The notes beneath the pieces were generated by a model. The model had not been told where the DNA came from, searched no databases, and saw only the letters and a list, made by a program, of their open reading frames with translations. The position numbers and the translations under genes were made by a program. From Planctomycetota bacterium (lineage in GTDB: Bacteria > Planctomycetota > Brocadiia > Brocadiales > Brocadiaceae), in the NCBI GenBank assembly GCA_016235875.1, contig JACRII010000073.1, forward strand, positions 1 to 64,000: a stretch of 64,000 bases of DNA, in the 5' to 3' direction. This document shows positions 34,716 to 42,545 of this stretch, in pieces; position 1 is the stretch's first letter, and each line of letters starts with the position of its first letter.

Positions 34716-35216
34716 ATGGCAACAAATTACAGAATAAAACTCGTTAAACAAGACTTCCAACTTGAAGCGGAGGGAGATAAGGCATTTGTCTTAGAAATGC
34801 TCAATCGTTTTGAGAGTGAAGTGCCTCATTCAGGTGCAAAACCATCAAAGGAAACTAAACATATTGCAAAGGCAGGTGTGGCTGAAATAGAAGAAGGAGG
34901 CAAGCCGATCTCTATTGGTGAATTCATCAGGCAACTTAGTTTAAAAAAGCACACAGATATTGTATTGGCATTTGGTTATTATCTTGAAAAATATTCTGGA
35001 CATACAGAGTTTACCCCTGCAGATATCAATAGTTGCTATTACGATGCAAAAATGGAGAGCTCAAATACAAGTCAAATGATAATACAACTCATTAAGCGTG
35101 GTCATATAATGGAATCTAAAAAAGAGAAGGGGCAAGGTGGTGCTAAGAGAAGTTATGTGATAACTCATACGGGGGAAAAATATATAGAAGAAAAGATTTC
35201 AGAAGTGAAACAATAG
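34716..35216 (+). CDS. Winged-helix-like protein of a two-gene HEPN module
   Basis: A 166-residue protein without named family. The N-terminal 45 residues look like a small ligand-binding or dimerisation strand-helix unit. Residues about 65-160 (SIGEFIRQLS, DIVLAFGYYLEK, FTPADINSCYYDA, MIIQLIKRGHIMES, SYVITHTGEKYIEE) have the shape of one or two winged-helix units, suggesting DNA binding. Start chosen at ATG 34716, six bases after AAAGGAG. It is followed 10 bases later by a HEPN-like gene. The pair could be a toxin-antitoxin or defence module with this protein as repressor or antitoxin; that is inference. Confidence 0.7.
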   Translation: MATNYRIKLVKQDFQLEAEGDKAFVLEMLNRFESEVPHSGAKPSKETKHIAKAGVAEIEEGGKPISIGEFIRQLSLKKHTDIVLAFGYYLEKYSGHTEFTPADINSCYYDAKMESSNTSQMIIQLIKRGHIMESKKEKGQGGAKRSYVITHTGEKYIEEKISEVKQ

Positions 35217-35226
35217 GAGTGTAACC

Positions 35227-35730
35227 ATGGTAAGCAAGAAAAAAGCCGTGGCTATTCGTACAACAAAGGGAAAAGGTTCTATGCAGCCAAAACTTTCTCC
35301 ACTCCTTCGTTCTGCTTTTGAGGTTCTTGAGCATGGTCTATGGCATTTTCTTCGTAGCTCAACAACTCCAGATATGAAGTTTGCACTTCTTCATGTTGAT
35401 CAGGCTATTGAGTTGCTACTGAAAGAGAAAGTAAGAAGTAGTGGGAAGTCAATATACAAGAATCCAAAGGAAACGATTACTATATGGGGTGCTTATAGTA
35501 TCATCGAAACTGAATTGAAATGCATTATACCCGAAAAAGCCGATTTAGAAATGCTTCATGAAGAACGCAATAATATTCAGCACAAATATGCTAATCCTAG
35601 CTCAGAAGATGCAACATTTCATATTGATCGAGCAATGCAGTTTATAAATCGATTTGTAAAGGAAGAATTGGGACTAGAACTTAGTGATCATATTCCATCT
35701 GAATACATAGGGCAGGTATTAAACCCATAG
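35227..35730 (+). CDS. HEPN-like protein, candidate ribonuclease toxin
   Basis: A 167-residue, mostly helical protein. LWHFLRSSTTPDMKFALLHV followed by DQAIELLLKEKV is typical of the first HEPN helices, and ERNNIQHKYA provides the HEPN Rx4H motif (Arg114 to His119) expected at an RNase active site. The basic N-terminus (KKKAVAIRTTKGKGS) may bind nucleic acid. AGGAG precedes the ATG. It is paired with the winged-helix-like gene upstream. HEPN proteins are common toxins and anti-phage effectors, so a TA or defence role is likely but unproven. Confidence 0.7.
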   Translation: MVSKKKAVAIRTTKGKGSMQPKLSPLLRSAFEVLEHGLWHFLRSSTTPDMKFALLHVDQAIELLLKEKVRSSGKSIYKNPKETITIWGAYSIIETELKCIIPEKADLEMLHEERNNIQHKYANPSSEDATFHIDRAMQFINRFVKEELGLELSDHIPSEYIGQVLNP

Positions 35731-35898
35731 GGAAAAAATGTCTAACAACGCACTGGATTGGGAAATGGGGTTGCGGCTTGTTGCGATTATTATTGGTTTT
35801 TGTATCAATTTCGCTTTCTCAAAAAGTCTGTTCGTGTTAAAAAACTCCTAAATTCCCTCGCTTTTCTTCCCAATCTCCCTTAATCCCAAGTCTCCATC

Positions 35899-36132
35899 TT
35901 ATGCTTCATGCTCTTTGAGTTTGCGGCAGACACCGTCGCAAAATGGCGGATTTCTTGTTAAATAGCAATTGCAAATCAGATATTTCCTTTTCAGCACAAT
36001 TTTAAAAGGGTGTGGTTCTTTGTCCGTTCCCTTGTGTGAACCGTTACAGAACGGCTCATTTTTCGTATTCCCGCACGCACACCAATGATACGCGCCGGGT
36101 TCCAATTCAATGGTAAGAGGCATCTTCTTCAT
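35899..36132 (-). CDS. Small CDGSH-type iron-sulfur protein with altered ligands
   Basis: A 77-residue protein with two CDGSH-like motifs: WCACGNTKNEPFCNGSHKG and CNCYLTRNPPFCDGVCRKL. The normal pattern is CxC...CDGxH binding a [2Fe-2S] cluster with three Cys and one His. Here the first motif has Asn for the Asp (CNGSH), and the second has Cys in place of the His ligand (CDGVC). I chose the ATG at 36132; the longer frame to 36273 is antisense to nothing but overlaps the O-antigen ligase gene. The gene overlaps the 3' end of the ligase by 26 bases, so it is probably co-transcribed with the polysaccharide cluster. Confidence 0.85.
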   Translation of the reverse strand: MKKMPLTIELEPGAYHWCACGNTKNEPFCNGSHKGTDKEPHPFKIVLKRKYLICNCYLTRNPPFCDGVCRKLKEHEA

Positions 36133-37447
36133 CGATTCTTTTTCCCCTCTTATCTTTGGATGTGATTGGCATAGTGTGAATAACGACAAATAGTATACTG
36201 ATAATGTACCAGAGAAATAATGCGTCGGGTTTTTTCCAGAAACTGTCCGTAAATCCGTGCGAAAAGATGGCAATAAGACTCGCCGTGATTCCCAGCAAAA
36301 GCATCTTTTCGTATCCTCCGCTTGAAAACCGCCATGATTTTATTGCTGCATAAAATACCGTTGCAAACAGCCACAAGAAGGACAACAGGCCGATAATTCC
36401 TGTTTCCGCCCATATATGCAAGAAGATATTGTGCGCGTGGGATAGTTTTTCAATCCCCTTGGTTACAGTCTTTTTTTTGTCTTGCGTTTCCGTGCGTTTT
36501 ACGGAAACAGCTTTTTTTTGTGATGGTTCTTTGGTTTTTATTTTTTCTCTATATCGTTGATAGGCATCTCGAAAATTTCTTTTCCCAGGTCCAATCCCCA
36601 GCAAAGGATGATCCTGGATTATGGCAATGGATGCCTTCCAGCATAACAACCGTTCTCCAAGTATCTTTTTCGAAGTAAACAATTTATTAACCTGTGTGAT
36701 TGTTGTAGCGTGGGTAATAAATTTAGAAGGCAAGATGAAAATAAGCAATCCACACACGCCGATAAATACCGCCATTAATAATTTCTTTTGAGTAGTAAAA
36801 CCGATAAAAATCATTGCAATGAAAATAGCCACCCAGCTCGTTCTGCTCATGGTTAAAATCAGGGAAAAGCTGCACAAGATTACAAAGAGAGAAAGAGATA
36901 GGCGAGACAATTTGTTTTTGTACCAGAAAAACAGACATACGGCGATGGGCAGTAATAATGATATGTATTTTGCGATGCGGGAATGATATTCAAAGGTGGC
37001 CACAAGTCTTTCATCACGTATTGCAATCCCCGTATAATATCCATATACTCCATAAGCGCATACCAATCCACACGTAATAAGCATGGTTTTTACTACTCGA
37101 TTGATTTGTTCTGGACTACGAATAGTATTAATCATGCAAAAAAAGATAATGAAATAGGTGAGATAATCATGCAATACGGTTTCAAGACTGTTTTTGATAT
37201 GAGCTGAATAAAATGAAGCTGCCAATGAGCACAAAAGGAATGAAAAGATAGGTATATTAATTGATGTCTTAGTAAACAGCATTTTCTTTTCAGATAGCAT
37301 CATTATCATCCAGCTACCTATTATGGTTAAAAAACACAGTAATTTAATGATATCTGCGCTGTATGGGAAAAAAGAGAGGATAAAAAAGTAGGCAATAAAG
37401 GCGTATTCTGAAATTCGACTTGTATAGGCTGTAATTTTTATATTCAC
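36107..37447 (-). CDS. O-antigen ligase (Wzy/WaaL-like) membrane protein
   Basis: A multi-spanning protein of about 446 residues with roughly ten hydrophobic helices and the O-antigen ligase signature: EYHSRIAKYISLLLPIAV, LTMSRTSWVAI, a large periplasmic loop containing HPLLGIGPGKRNF and the charged KIKTKEPSQKKAVSVKRTE stretch, and KLSHAHNIFLHIWAETGIIGL with the conserved His region. It joins polysaccharide to lipid A core or polymerises repeat units. I place the start at GTG 37447, which overlaps the stop of the upstream glycosyltransferase (GTGA); the longer frame to 37501 lies inside that gene. Confidence 0.85.
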   Translation of the reverse strand: MNIKITAYTSRISEYAFIAYFFILSFFPYSADIIKLLCFLTIIGSWMIMMLSEKKMLFTKTSINIPIFSFLLCSLAASFYSAHIKNSLETVLHDYLTYFIIFFCMINTIRSPEQINRVVKTMLITCGLVCAYGVYGYYTGIAIRDERLVATFEYHSRIAKYISLLLPIAVCLFFWYKNKLSRLSLSLFVILCSFSLILTMSRTSWVAIFIAMIFIGFTTQKKLLMAVFIGVCGLLIFILPSKFITHATTITQVNKLFTSKKILGERLLCWKASIAIIQDHPLLGIGPGKRNFRDAYQRYREKIKTKEPSQKKAVSVKRTETQDKKKTVTKGIEKLSHAHNIFLHIWAETGIIGLLSFLWLFATVFYAAIKSWRFSSGGYEKMLLLGITASLIAIFSHGFTDSFWKKPDALFLWYIISILFVVIHTMPITSKDKRGKRIDEEDASYH

Positions 37448-38400
37448 GATTTTTTCCCCGGTTTTAAACCCACCCAATCGGGGCATAATAAAATATGCCA
37501 CCCTAAAAGCATGGCATATATAGATAACCGATAACGTAATTTTCGATTTTGAAATAATACGAATACATTGCTGATAAAGTTTGCGATAAAGTTTATCAGA
37601 ATTTTTACTAAATAAAATGTCTTGAATACTCTATATGACACAATGGTTCTATTTTTTTTAAAAAAGATGTAGAGTGAACGACAATACTCTATCTGTGATT
37701 GCCAGGGCGCCATTTTCTTACTTTGTCCACCAAGGTGAATGACCCTGGCTTCGGGTAGATGATACACCTTCCAACCCGCCTTTTGCATACGGTAACACCA
37801 GTCGGTTTCCTCGAGGAAAAAGAAATAATCTTCATCCAATTTCCCGACATTTTTAATAGCCTCGTTTCTTATCATCATACACGCCCCAATAACTGATTCA
37901 ACTTCCACAGGTTGTACGATGGATTGTTTCTTGCTTGGATATCTATAGGGGAAGAGCCATTGCAATAAACTTTTGTTAAAAAGCTCCGTTGCCAAAGTCG
38001 GATAGTTATCATAACTGTGTTGCCTTGTACCGTCTGGTTTTTCAAGTTGAGATCCGACAATTCCTACGTCTTTGTGCTGCTCTATGAATGAATGCATTAC
38101 ACGAATAGCATTTTTATGCAAGAGTGTATCCGTATTTATTAATACGCTGTAGGTTGCTGCACTTTTTCCCAGGGCTTGATTCACAGCAGCGGCAAATCCC
38201 TTATTTTCCTGATTCTCAATGACAATAACCTGTGGGAATCGTTCGCGTACTGCCTTAACGCTATTATCCAGAGAGCCATTATCTATTACATATATTTGGT
38301 AATGGATGCCAATAACCGTTGTATTAATAGAATCTATGCAGTTGAGTAATAACTGTCTTGTATTCCAGTTTACTATGATAAAACACAAGTCGTTTTTCAT
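37444..38400 (-). CDS. Family 2 glycosyltransferase (rhamnosyltransferase-like)
   Basis: A 318-residue inverting GT-A enzyme: LCFIIVNWNTRQLLLNCIDS, IYVIDNGSLDNSV, NKGFAAAVNQAL, SVLINTDTLL (DxD-like), VESVIGACMMIRNEAI, FFLEETDWCYRMQKAGW. This matches the WbbL/rhamnosyltransferase subgroup adding sugars to lipid-linked oligosaccharide at the inner membrane. I chose ATG 38400, since the longer frame begins with TTG and adds a Lys-rich stretch; a ribosome site is not evident. The gene lies just left of the integrative element's left boundary, which has separated it from the rest of the cluster and probably from its promoter. Confidence 0.88.
   Translation of the reverse strand: MKNDLCFIIVNWNTRQLLLNCIDSINTTVIGIHYQIYVIDNGSLDNSVKAVRERFPQVIVIENQENKGFAAAVNQALGKSAATYSVLINTDTLLHKNAIRVMHSFIEQHKDVGIVGSQLEKPDGTRQHSYDNYPTLATELFNKSLLQWLFPYRYPSKKQSIVQPVEVESVIGACMMIRNEAIKNVGKLDEDYFFFLEETDWCYRMQKAGWKVYHLPEARVIHLGGQSKKMAPWQSQIEYCRSLYIFFKKNRTIVSYRVFKTFYLVKILINFIANFISNVFVLFQNRKLRYRLSIYAMLLGWHILLCPDWVGLKPGKKS
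38367..38387. repeat. 21-bp repeat shared with 48114-48134
   Basis: AGTTTACTATGATAAAACAC plus A occurs here inside the glycosyltransferase start and again, identical and in the same orientation, just outside the right end of the element. Confidence 0.8.
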
Positions 38401-38507
38401 ATGTTTTGATATTTTCTTTTTTTCTTTGATTTTATCAATATTTTCAAGGCATTCAAGCAATTTCAATTTTAGTCTTGTTTTATCTCTTTTGATATGTTTT
38501 TACCACC

Positions 38508-38531
38508 AGGTACGACATAAGTACGACATGA
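38508..38531. repeat. Left attachment repeat (attL)
   Basis: AGGTACGACATAAGTACGAC then ATGA. It contains two direct copies of GTACGACAT separated by AA, a likely recombinase-binding arrangement. The partner is at 48012-48035. Confidence 0.8.
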
Positions 38532-38639
38532 AATGAGGGGGGTAGGGTGTGGACATTCACAGATGGATATTTATATATATTCCCCTCCGTATAGGTTTTT
38601 GACCAAAAGGGTTTTTCTGGTCTTGGCATCATCTTAAAC

Positions 38640-38982
38640 TTGTCCTTATGAAAATGGGGAAGGGTCAAAATATGCTATTTCACCCCTATTCTAATAGCGA
38701 ATTTAACACTTGGATTGCCTTAAACGTGATTGGGTCGTTGAACCGTTTTGGAATGTTAAAAACGCTAAGAAAACTAGGGGAAATGCTGAAAGAAAACTCG
38801 AATTGGTTTGACAAGTGTAGTAATGTTGCTAGAATACAGGCAAAACAACCTATACCTGTTATGAGTCATGGTCATAAAGGCTTGTCCTCGTGGAAACGGG
38901 GAATGGTGATTAGACTTGGATGGAAACATCCATACAAAAGGCTGATTGTGGAAGCCATGACCTTCTGCAATTAGCCTTTTTT
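38640..38982 (+). ncRNA. Candidate structured RNA ending in a terminator
   Basis: The 3' half shows three successive hairpins: TCCTCGT-GGAA-ACGGGGA (38885-38902), TGGATG-GAAA-CATCCA (38917-38932), both capped by GNRA tetraloops, and a 13-bp terminator-like stem AAAAGGCTGATTG/CAATTAGCCTTTT (38936-38980) followed by Ts. ACAGG/CCTGT around 38836-38859 is a fourth possible stem. A 108-codon frame (38648-38974) covers the same bases, but its stop lies inside the terminator stem and the product resembles no family known to me. I favour an RNA, or an RNA-regulated leader of the ORF6N gene; the 5' end is not defined. Confidence 0.4.
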
Positions 38983-38990
38983 GTTTATCT

Positions 38991-39506
38991 ATGAGAAAAC
39001 CAAAAACAGATTTATTACCTCAAGAATCAATTGAAAGCAAAATATTCTCTATTAGGGGTAAAAGGGTAATGCTCGACAAAGACCTTGCTGATCTTTATAG
39101 TGTTACCACAGGTAATTTAAACAAGGCTGTAAGCAGAAATATAGAACGTTTCCCTGAAGACTTTATGTTTCAATTAACGAAAGAGGAATTCAAAAACTTG
39201 ATATTCCATTTTGGAACATCAAGCTGGGGTGGTACACGGAAATTGCCTCGTGCCTTTAGTGAGCAAGGGGTTGCTATGTTGTCAAGTGTTCTCAAAAGTA
39301 AAAGGGCTATCCAAGTAAATATCCAGATTATGAGGGCATTTATAAAACTCAAGGAAATGCTTGCGACTCATAAGGATTTAAAGCTAAAGATAGAAGAAAT
39401 GGAAAAGAGGTACGATTACCAGTTTAAAATTGTCTTTGATGCTATAAAACAATTATTAGAGCCACCCGTAAAACCAAAAGGCAAAATAGGATTTCAAAAA
39501 CCATAG
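38991..39506 (+). CDS. ORF6N domain protein
   Basis: A 171-residue protein of the phage ORF6N type: ESKIFSIRGKRVMLDKDLAD followed by LYSVTTGNLNKAVSRN, FPEDFMFQLTKEEF, and FSEQGVAMLSSVLKSKRAIQ. The C-terminal third is a coiled coil (LKLKIEEMEKRYDYQFKIVF). ORF6N/KilA-N type proteins are thought to bind DNA in phages and mobile elements; the exact role is unknown. It begins 9 bases after the terminator-like hairpin of the candidate RNA, with no clear ribosome site. Confidence 0.88.
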   Translation: MRKPKTDLLPQESIESKIFSIRGKRVMLDKDLADLYSVTTGNLNKAVSRNIERFPEDFMFQLTKEEFKNLIFHFGTSSWGGTRKLPRAFSEQGVAMLSSVLKSKRAIQVNIQIMRAFIKLKEMLATHKDLKLKIEEMEKRYDYQFKIVFDAIKQLLEPPVKPKGKIGFQKP

Positions 39507-39670
39507 GCTGGCAAGTGACCCGTATTTTAATCGGTCAACATAGAATTGTCTATTTCATAGACCATAATAAGAAAGTCATTACAGTACACAAAATAGGACA
39601 CAGGCGGGATATTTGTAGATAGATTAAAAATTGTGATTATTTCTAAAATTTCTTTGAAGGAGGTATACCT

Positions 39671-40048
39671 TTGAAGAAACTAATTACTGTTATTATGTTA
39701 TTGGTTTCAAGTGTTTGTTATGCTTCTTCAAATTATGATATTACTGGAACATGGAAAGGCTATTTCAATTCAGATGCCGGATATGCAAGGGTTACGTTGG
39801 AAATAGAACAATACGAAGATGGTACAATTGTAGGTGATTGGACAGCTTCTGATGGATATGGCACGGTCGGAGGAAAACTCAAAGGACGTACACTAAAATT
39901 TAAGCTTGTCAGCGAAACATGTTCTGGACGTTATTCAGGCAGAGGAAATTTATCGAAAGACGGAATGCAAATAAAATATACACTTTCTGGTTCTAACGAG
40001 TGTAATGGCGAGATAAGCGGGGGAGGGAAGTTGTACTATAAAGAATAA
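39671..40048 (+). CDS. Small exported beta-rich protein
   Basis: A 125-residue protein starting at TTG, seven bases after AAGGAGG. A signal peptide (MKKLITVIMLLVSSVCYAS) is followed by a compact beta-rich domain (YDITGTWKGYF, GTIVGDWTASDGYGTVGGKLKG, a Cys pair) that looks lipocalin- or calycin-like. No family was recognised. It is accessory cargo of the element. Confidence 0.65.
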   Translation: MKKLITVIMLLVSSVCYASSNYDITGTWKGYFNSDAGYARVTLEIEQYEDGTIVGDWTASDGYGTVGGKLKGRTLKFKLVSETCSGRYSGRGNLSKDGMQIKYTLSGSNECNGEISGGGKLYYKE

Positions 40049-40370
40049 GAAGAGAAAAACAGAAGGGAAAATTAAAAGTATCCCCTCATTATTTTGTTGG
40101 CACGCATAAACTGATAGACAATTTTGGCAATTAAAGGATAGTGAATCTAGACCCGGAAAGCCGACTCCAACGGCCTGCCCTTAATCCCTGCTTGAGTTTG
40201 CAAACCTGCCATAAACTTGTATCAATCAAGAAGCAGAGTTGACGGGAGTTATAAGACTGGCACTGGAGGCTGTGGAAAGATTCGGGGAACAATTAAAGGA
40301 ATATATAACAAGGATCAGTACGAGAGATACAAAAAAGCTAGTTAATGATAATTTTCTTTTAGGAGGACAA
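40049..40370 (+). other. Gap between exported protein and lipoprotein genes
   Basis: These 322 bases contain no gene that I can support. An in-frame extension of the lipoprotein gene back to TTG 40239 exists, but the strong ribosome site at 40361-40366 favours the internal ATG. Confidence 0.4.
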
Positions 40371-40811
40371 ATGGTCAATACAAAAACTGCGATAGTCGTA
40401 ATATTTAGTATTGTATTATTTTCAGGTTGTTCGGTCGGTATGGCTATAAGCGGTAAAAAAGACCCAAATCTTGGAGCAATCCATACAGGAACAACAAGGG
40501 GAGAAGTTGAGCTTCAATTAGGGTTTCCTGTAAAATCTGTAACTACACAAGAGGGAAGAAGAATTGATATTTATGAGTATGAAATTGGTAACGAGCCATC
40601 CGCAGGGCGTGCAGTGGGTCACGCAGCATTGGATGTATTAACTCTTGGAATCTGGGAAATTGCAGGTACTCCAATAGAAGCATTTCAAGGTAAAAAATAC
40701 GAGATGACCATAACATATTCAAAAGATGATAAAGTTGAGGCAATTAACTCAGCCGTAGTGACAAAAAAAGAAATCACAAACGAAAATTCAACACAATCGG
40801 GGACACAATAA
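40371..40811 (+). CDS. Lipoprotein with SmpA/OmlA-like core
   Basis: A 146-residue lipoprotein. AGGAGG lies five bases before the ATG. The signal peptide ends with the lipobox LFSGC, and the mature part contains HTGTTRGEVELQLGFPVKSV, the BamE/SmpA-type alpha-beta signature, followed by a glycine-rich hydrophobic stretch (GRAVGHAALDVLTLGIWEIA) and a strand-rich end. It may sit in the envelope, perhaps in surface exclusion or stress response; unknown. Confidence 0.7.
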   Translation: MVNTKTAIVVIFSIVLFSGCSVGMAISGKKDPNLGAIHTGTTRGEVELQLGFPVKSVTTQEGRRIDIYEYEIGNEPSAGRAVGHAALDVLTLGIWEIAGTPIEAFQGKKYEMTITYSKDDKVEAINSAVVTKKEITNENSTQSGTQ

Positions 40812-40835
40812 TTTTAAGATTTACTAAGAAAAGAT

Positions 40836-40892
40836 ATTAAGGGATAGGGTAGCTCCCGAAAAGGATACTGTCCTGAGTATCTTTCCCTTAAT
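40836..40892 (+). ncRNA. Candidate three-way-junction leader RNA
   Basis: ATTAAGGGA (40836-40844) pairs with TCCCTTAAT (40884-40892). Inside lie a short GGG/CCC hairpin (40847-40857) and a GATAC/GTATC hairpin (40864-40881). The whole forms a compact branched fold 35 bases upstream of the next start codon. It matches no riboswitch class known to me. Confidence 0.35.
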
Positions 40893-40926
40893 TTCTATTT
40901 TCAGGAGTCATTACAGGAGATGACGA

Positions 40927-42093
40927 ATGATAGAAGAAGAAAAGAACGAATTCAAAGAGAAAGCTTTTGAAATTGTTAAGGAAATAAAGCGAACGGACAA
41001 TATCTTCTTACAAAAAAATGCTAAACTAAAAGGTAAACTTATAGCTGAGTTGGAAAGTATAGTAACAATTGATATACAAGAAAAAGTTAAAAAAACTTTA
41101 ACCCGTCCAATACTATTTGTTGGTGATGTTTATAAGTCTATGCTTGCCGGGTGCTATGCTCATTGTGTTAGAAAAGTTGAATTTACGTTAACTCTTCCAC
41201 CAAAAAGGTTAGATGAACTTTCGATTAAACACTCTGGAAATCCTGTCAAAAATTTTGAAATGGTAAGGCAGATGTCAAAAGATTTATCTGAAATAGAAGG
41301 AGAGTTTATATTCAAAGACTGTTTTGGTCAACCTATAGAAAAGCTTTGGTATGGGGATGATCCTGCTTATTGTCACGCAAGCGTGTTGAATTCTAATTGG
41401 AATACTTATACTCAAAATACAGGTATAAAAAATTGGATAGAACTTTACAGGCTCGGAAAAACGTTGTTTCTGGTGTGCTTAGAGGGTAAGGACTCAAACG
41501 AATGTAAAGAGTTTGTCAAGAATATACGTGATATGAACTATCCAAAACCTGGTATTCCCAATAAACTGATTGTACATACAAATGATATAAATAAATTGCC
41601 GGATTATTTTCCAGGAACGTTTGAGGTGATAGAGCTTGAACCAGAGAAACAAGACACACCGGTAAGCACACTACAAGAGGTTATTTCCTTCCCGACACCT
41701 CCCGGAACTCAATGGCACGAGGTAAAGATAAGTTTTACTGACAATGAAAATGTTAGCATAAGCGTAAGAGGTGGCAGGTCTGAAAGAAAGAACTATGCTG
41801 AGATGGGATTTAAAGACAAAAAGACATGTAAACCTGTAAAATCGTGGAATACTCTTTTATACTTTAGCGAAAAAGAATGTTTGAAGTATTCACAGGATAT
41901 TAAAAGCAAAACAGAAAAGGCTATCCAGGATTTACGGAAGCGTCTAAAAGCATATTTCAGGATAGTGGGTGATCCTATTGTTTTGGAACATGGGTACAAA
42001 CCTGTTTTTAAAGTTTGCAAGAGTGAAAACGATAGTCGTTCCGTTCATGCCTATTCAAACGGCAATGTTTTAAACGAAAAAGAGGATGATTAA
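40927..42093 (+). CDS. Unknown 388-residue element-borne protein
   Basis: AGGAG precedes the ATG at good distance. The N-terminal 45 residues are helical and charged; the middle (about 50-240) has conserved-looking Trp and Gly (GDDPAYCHASVLNSNWNTYT), and the C-terminal third contains TPPGTQWHEVKISFTDNENV followed by RKNYAEMGFKDKKTCKP and WNTLLYFSEKE, which has the shape of a small winged-helix or DNA-binding domain. Nothing identifies the activity. A terminator hairpin follows. In position it is the most prominent cargo gene of the element, so it is a candidate defence or regulatory protein. Confidence 0.7.
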   Translation: MIEEEKNEFKEKAFEIVKEIKRTDNIFLQKNAKLKGKLIAELESIVTIDIQEKVKKTLTRPILFVGDVYKSMLAGCYAHCVRKVEFTLTLPPKRLDELSIKHSGNPVKNFEMVRQMSKDLSEIEGEFIFKDCFGQPIEKLWYGDDPAYCHASVLNSNWNTYTQNTGIKNWIELYRLGKTLFLVCLEGKDSNECKEFVKNIRDMNYPKPGIPNKLIVHTNDINKLPDYFPGTFEVIELEPEKQDTPVSTLQEVISFPTPPGTQWHEVKISFTDNENVSISVRGGRSERKNYAEMGFKDKKTCKPVKSWNTLLYFSEKECLKYSQDIKSKTEKAIQDLRKRLKAYFRIVGDPIVLEHGYKPVFKVCKSENDSRSVHAYSNGNVLNEKEDD

Positions 42094-42124
42094 AACAAGC
42101 TAAGTTTTTTTAAGATAGAAAGGG

Positions 42125-42167
42125 AAAACCCTTGTTTGCCGAAAATTCGGTGACAGGGGTTTTTTTA
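42125..42167 (+). terminator. Intrinsic terminator after the 388-residue protein gene
   Basis: AAAACCCTTGT (42125-42135) pairs with ACAGGGGTTTT (42153-42163) with one G-T pair; the loop contains a second small hairpin CCGAAAATTCGG. A T tract follows. Confidence 0.75.
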
Positions 42168-42332
42168 TTTTCAGATTTTTCAAATATTTTTATCCGCTCT
42201 AAAATCACCATTTAAGCCATATCTAAGCCATTCCTTTAAAATCAGTACCACCTAAAATGAATATTTCGGCGAAAATTCGGCAATAAGGGACATAGGGTTT
42301 TATTTTCCAATTCTACTATAAAAGGAAACGAT

Positions 42333-42545
42333 ATGACCGAACAATCCTTGACAAGCGAAAAACTTTTCACGATGTCTCAGGTTGTGCAAATTCTGAACAT
42401 TCCAAAATATCGCCTGATTTACCTTTTCGATTCCCGGAAGCTGAGAGCGGAAGAGTTTCTGAAATTGCCAAATGGTGAAAGGGTATATCGGCAATCGGAC
42501 ATTGAAAAAATTAAGCGGGCATTATTTGAGGTGGGATCGAAGTAA
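42333..42545 (+). CDS. MerR-like helix-turn-helix protein
   Basis: A 70-residue protein with a MerR-type winged helix: FTMSQVVQILNIPKYRLIYL, then LKLPNGERVYRQSDIEKIKR. AAAGGA precedes the ATG. Its stop overlaps the start of the replication gene (TAATG), so it is the first gene of the replication operon and probably regulates it or the excision of the element. Confidence 0.8.
   Translation: MTEQSLTSEKLFTMSQVVQILNIPKYRLIYLFDSRKLRAEEFLKLPNGERVYRQSDIEKIKRALFEVGSK

Noticed and set aside
35740-35880. Complete attC site after the HEPN gene
   Set aside because: The left core GTCTAAC and a 9-bp inverted repeat (GATTGGGAA/TTCCCAATC) are there, but no GTTRRRY core follows the right arm, so only a possible half site is mentioned.
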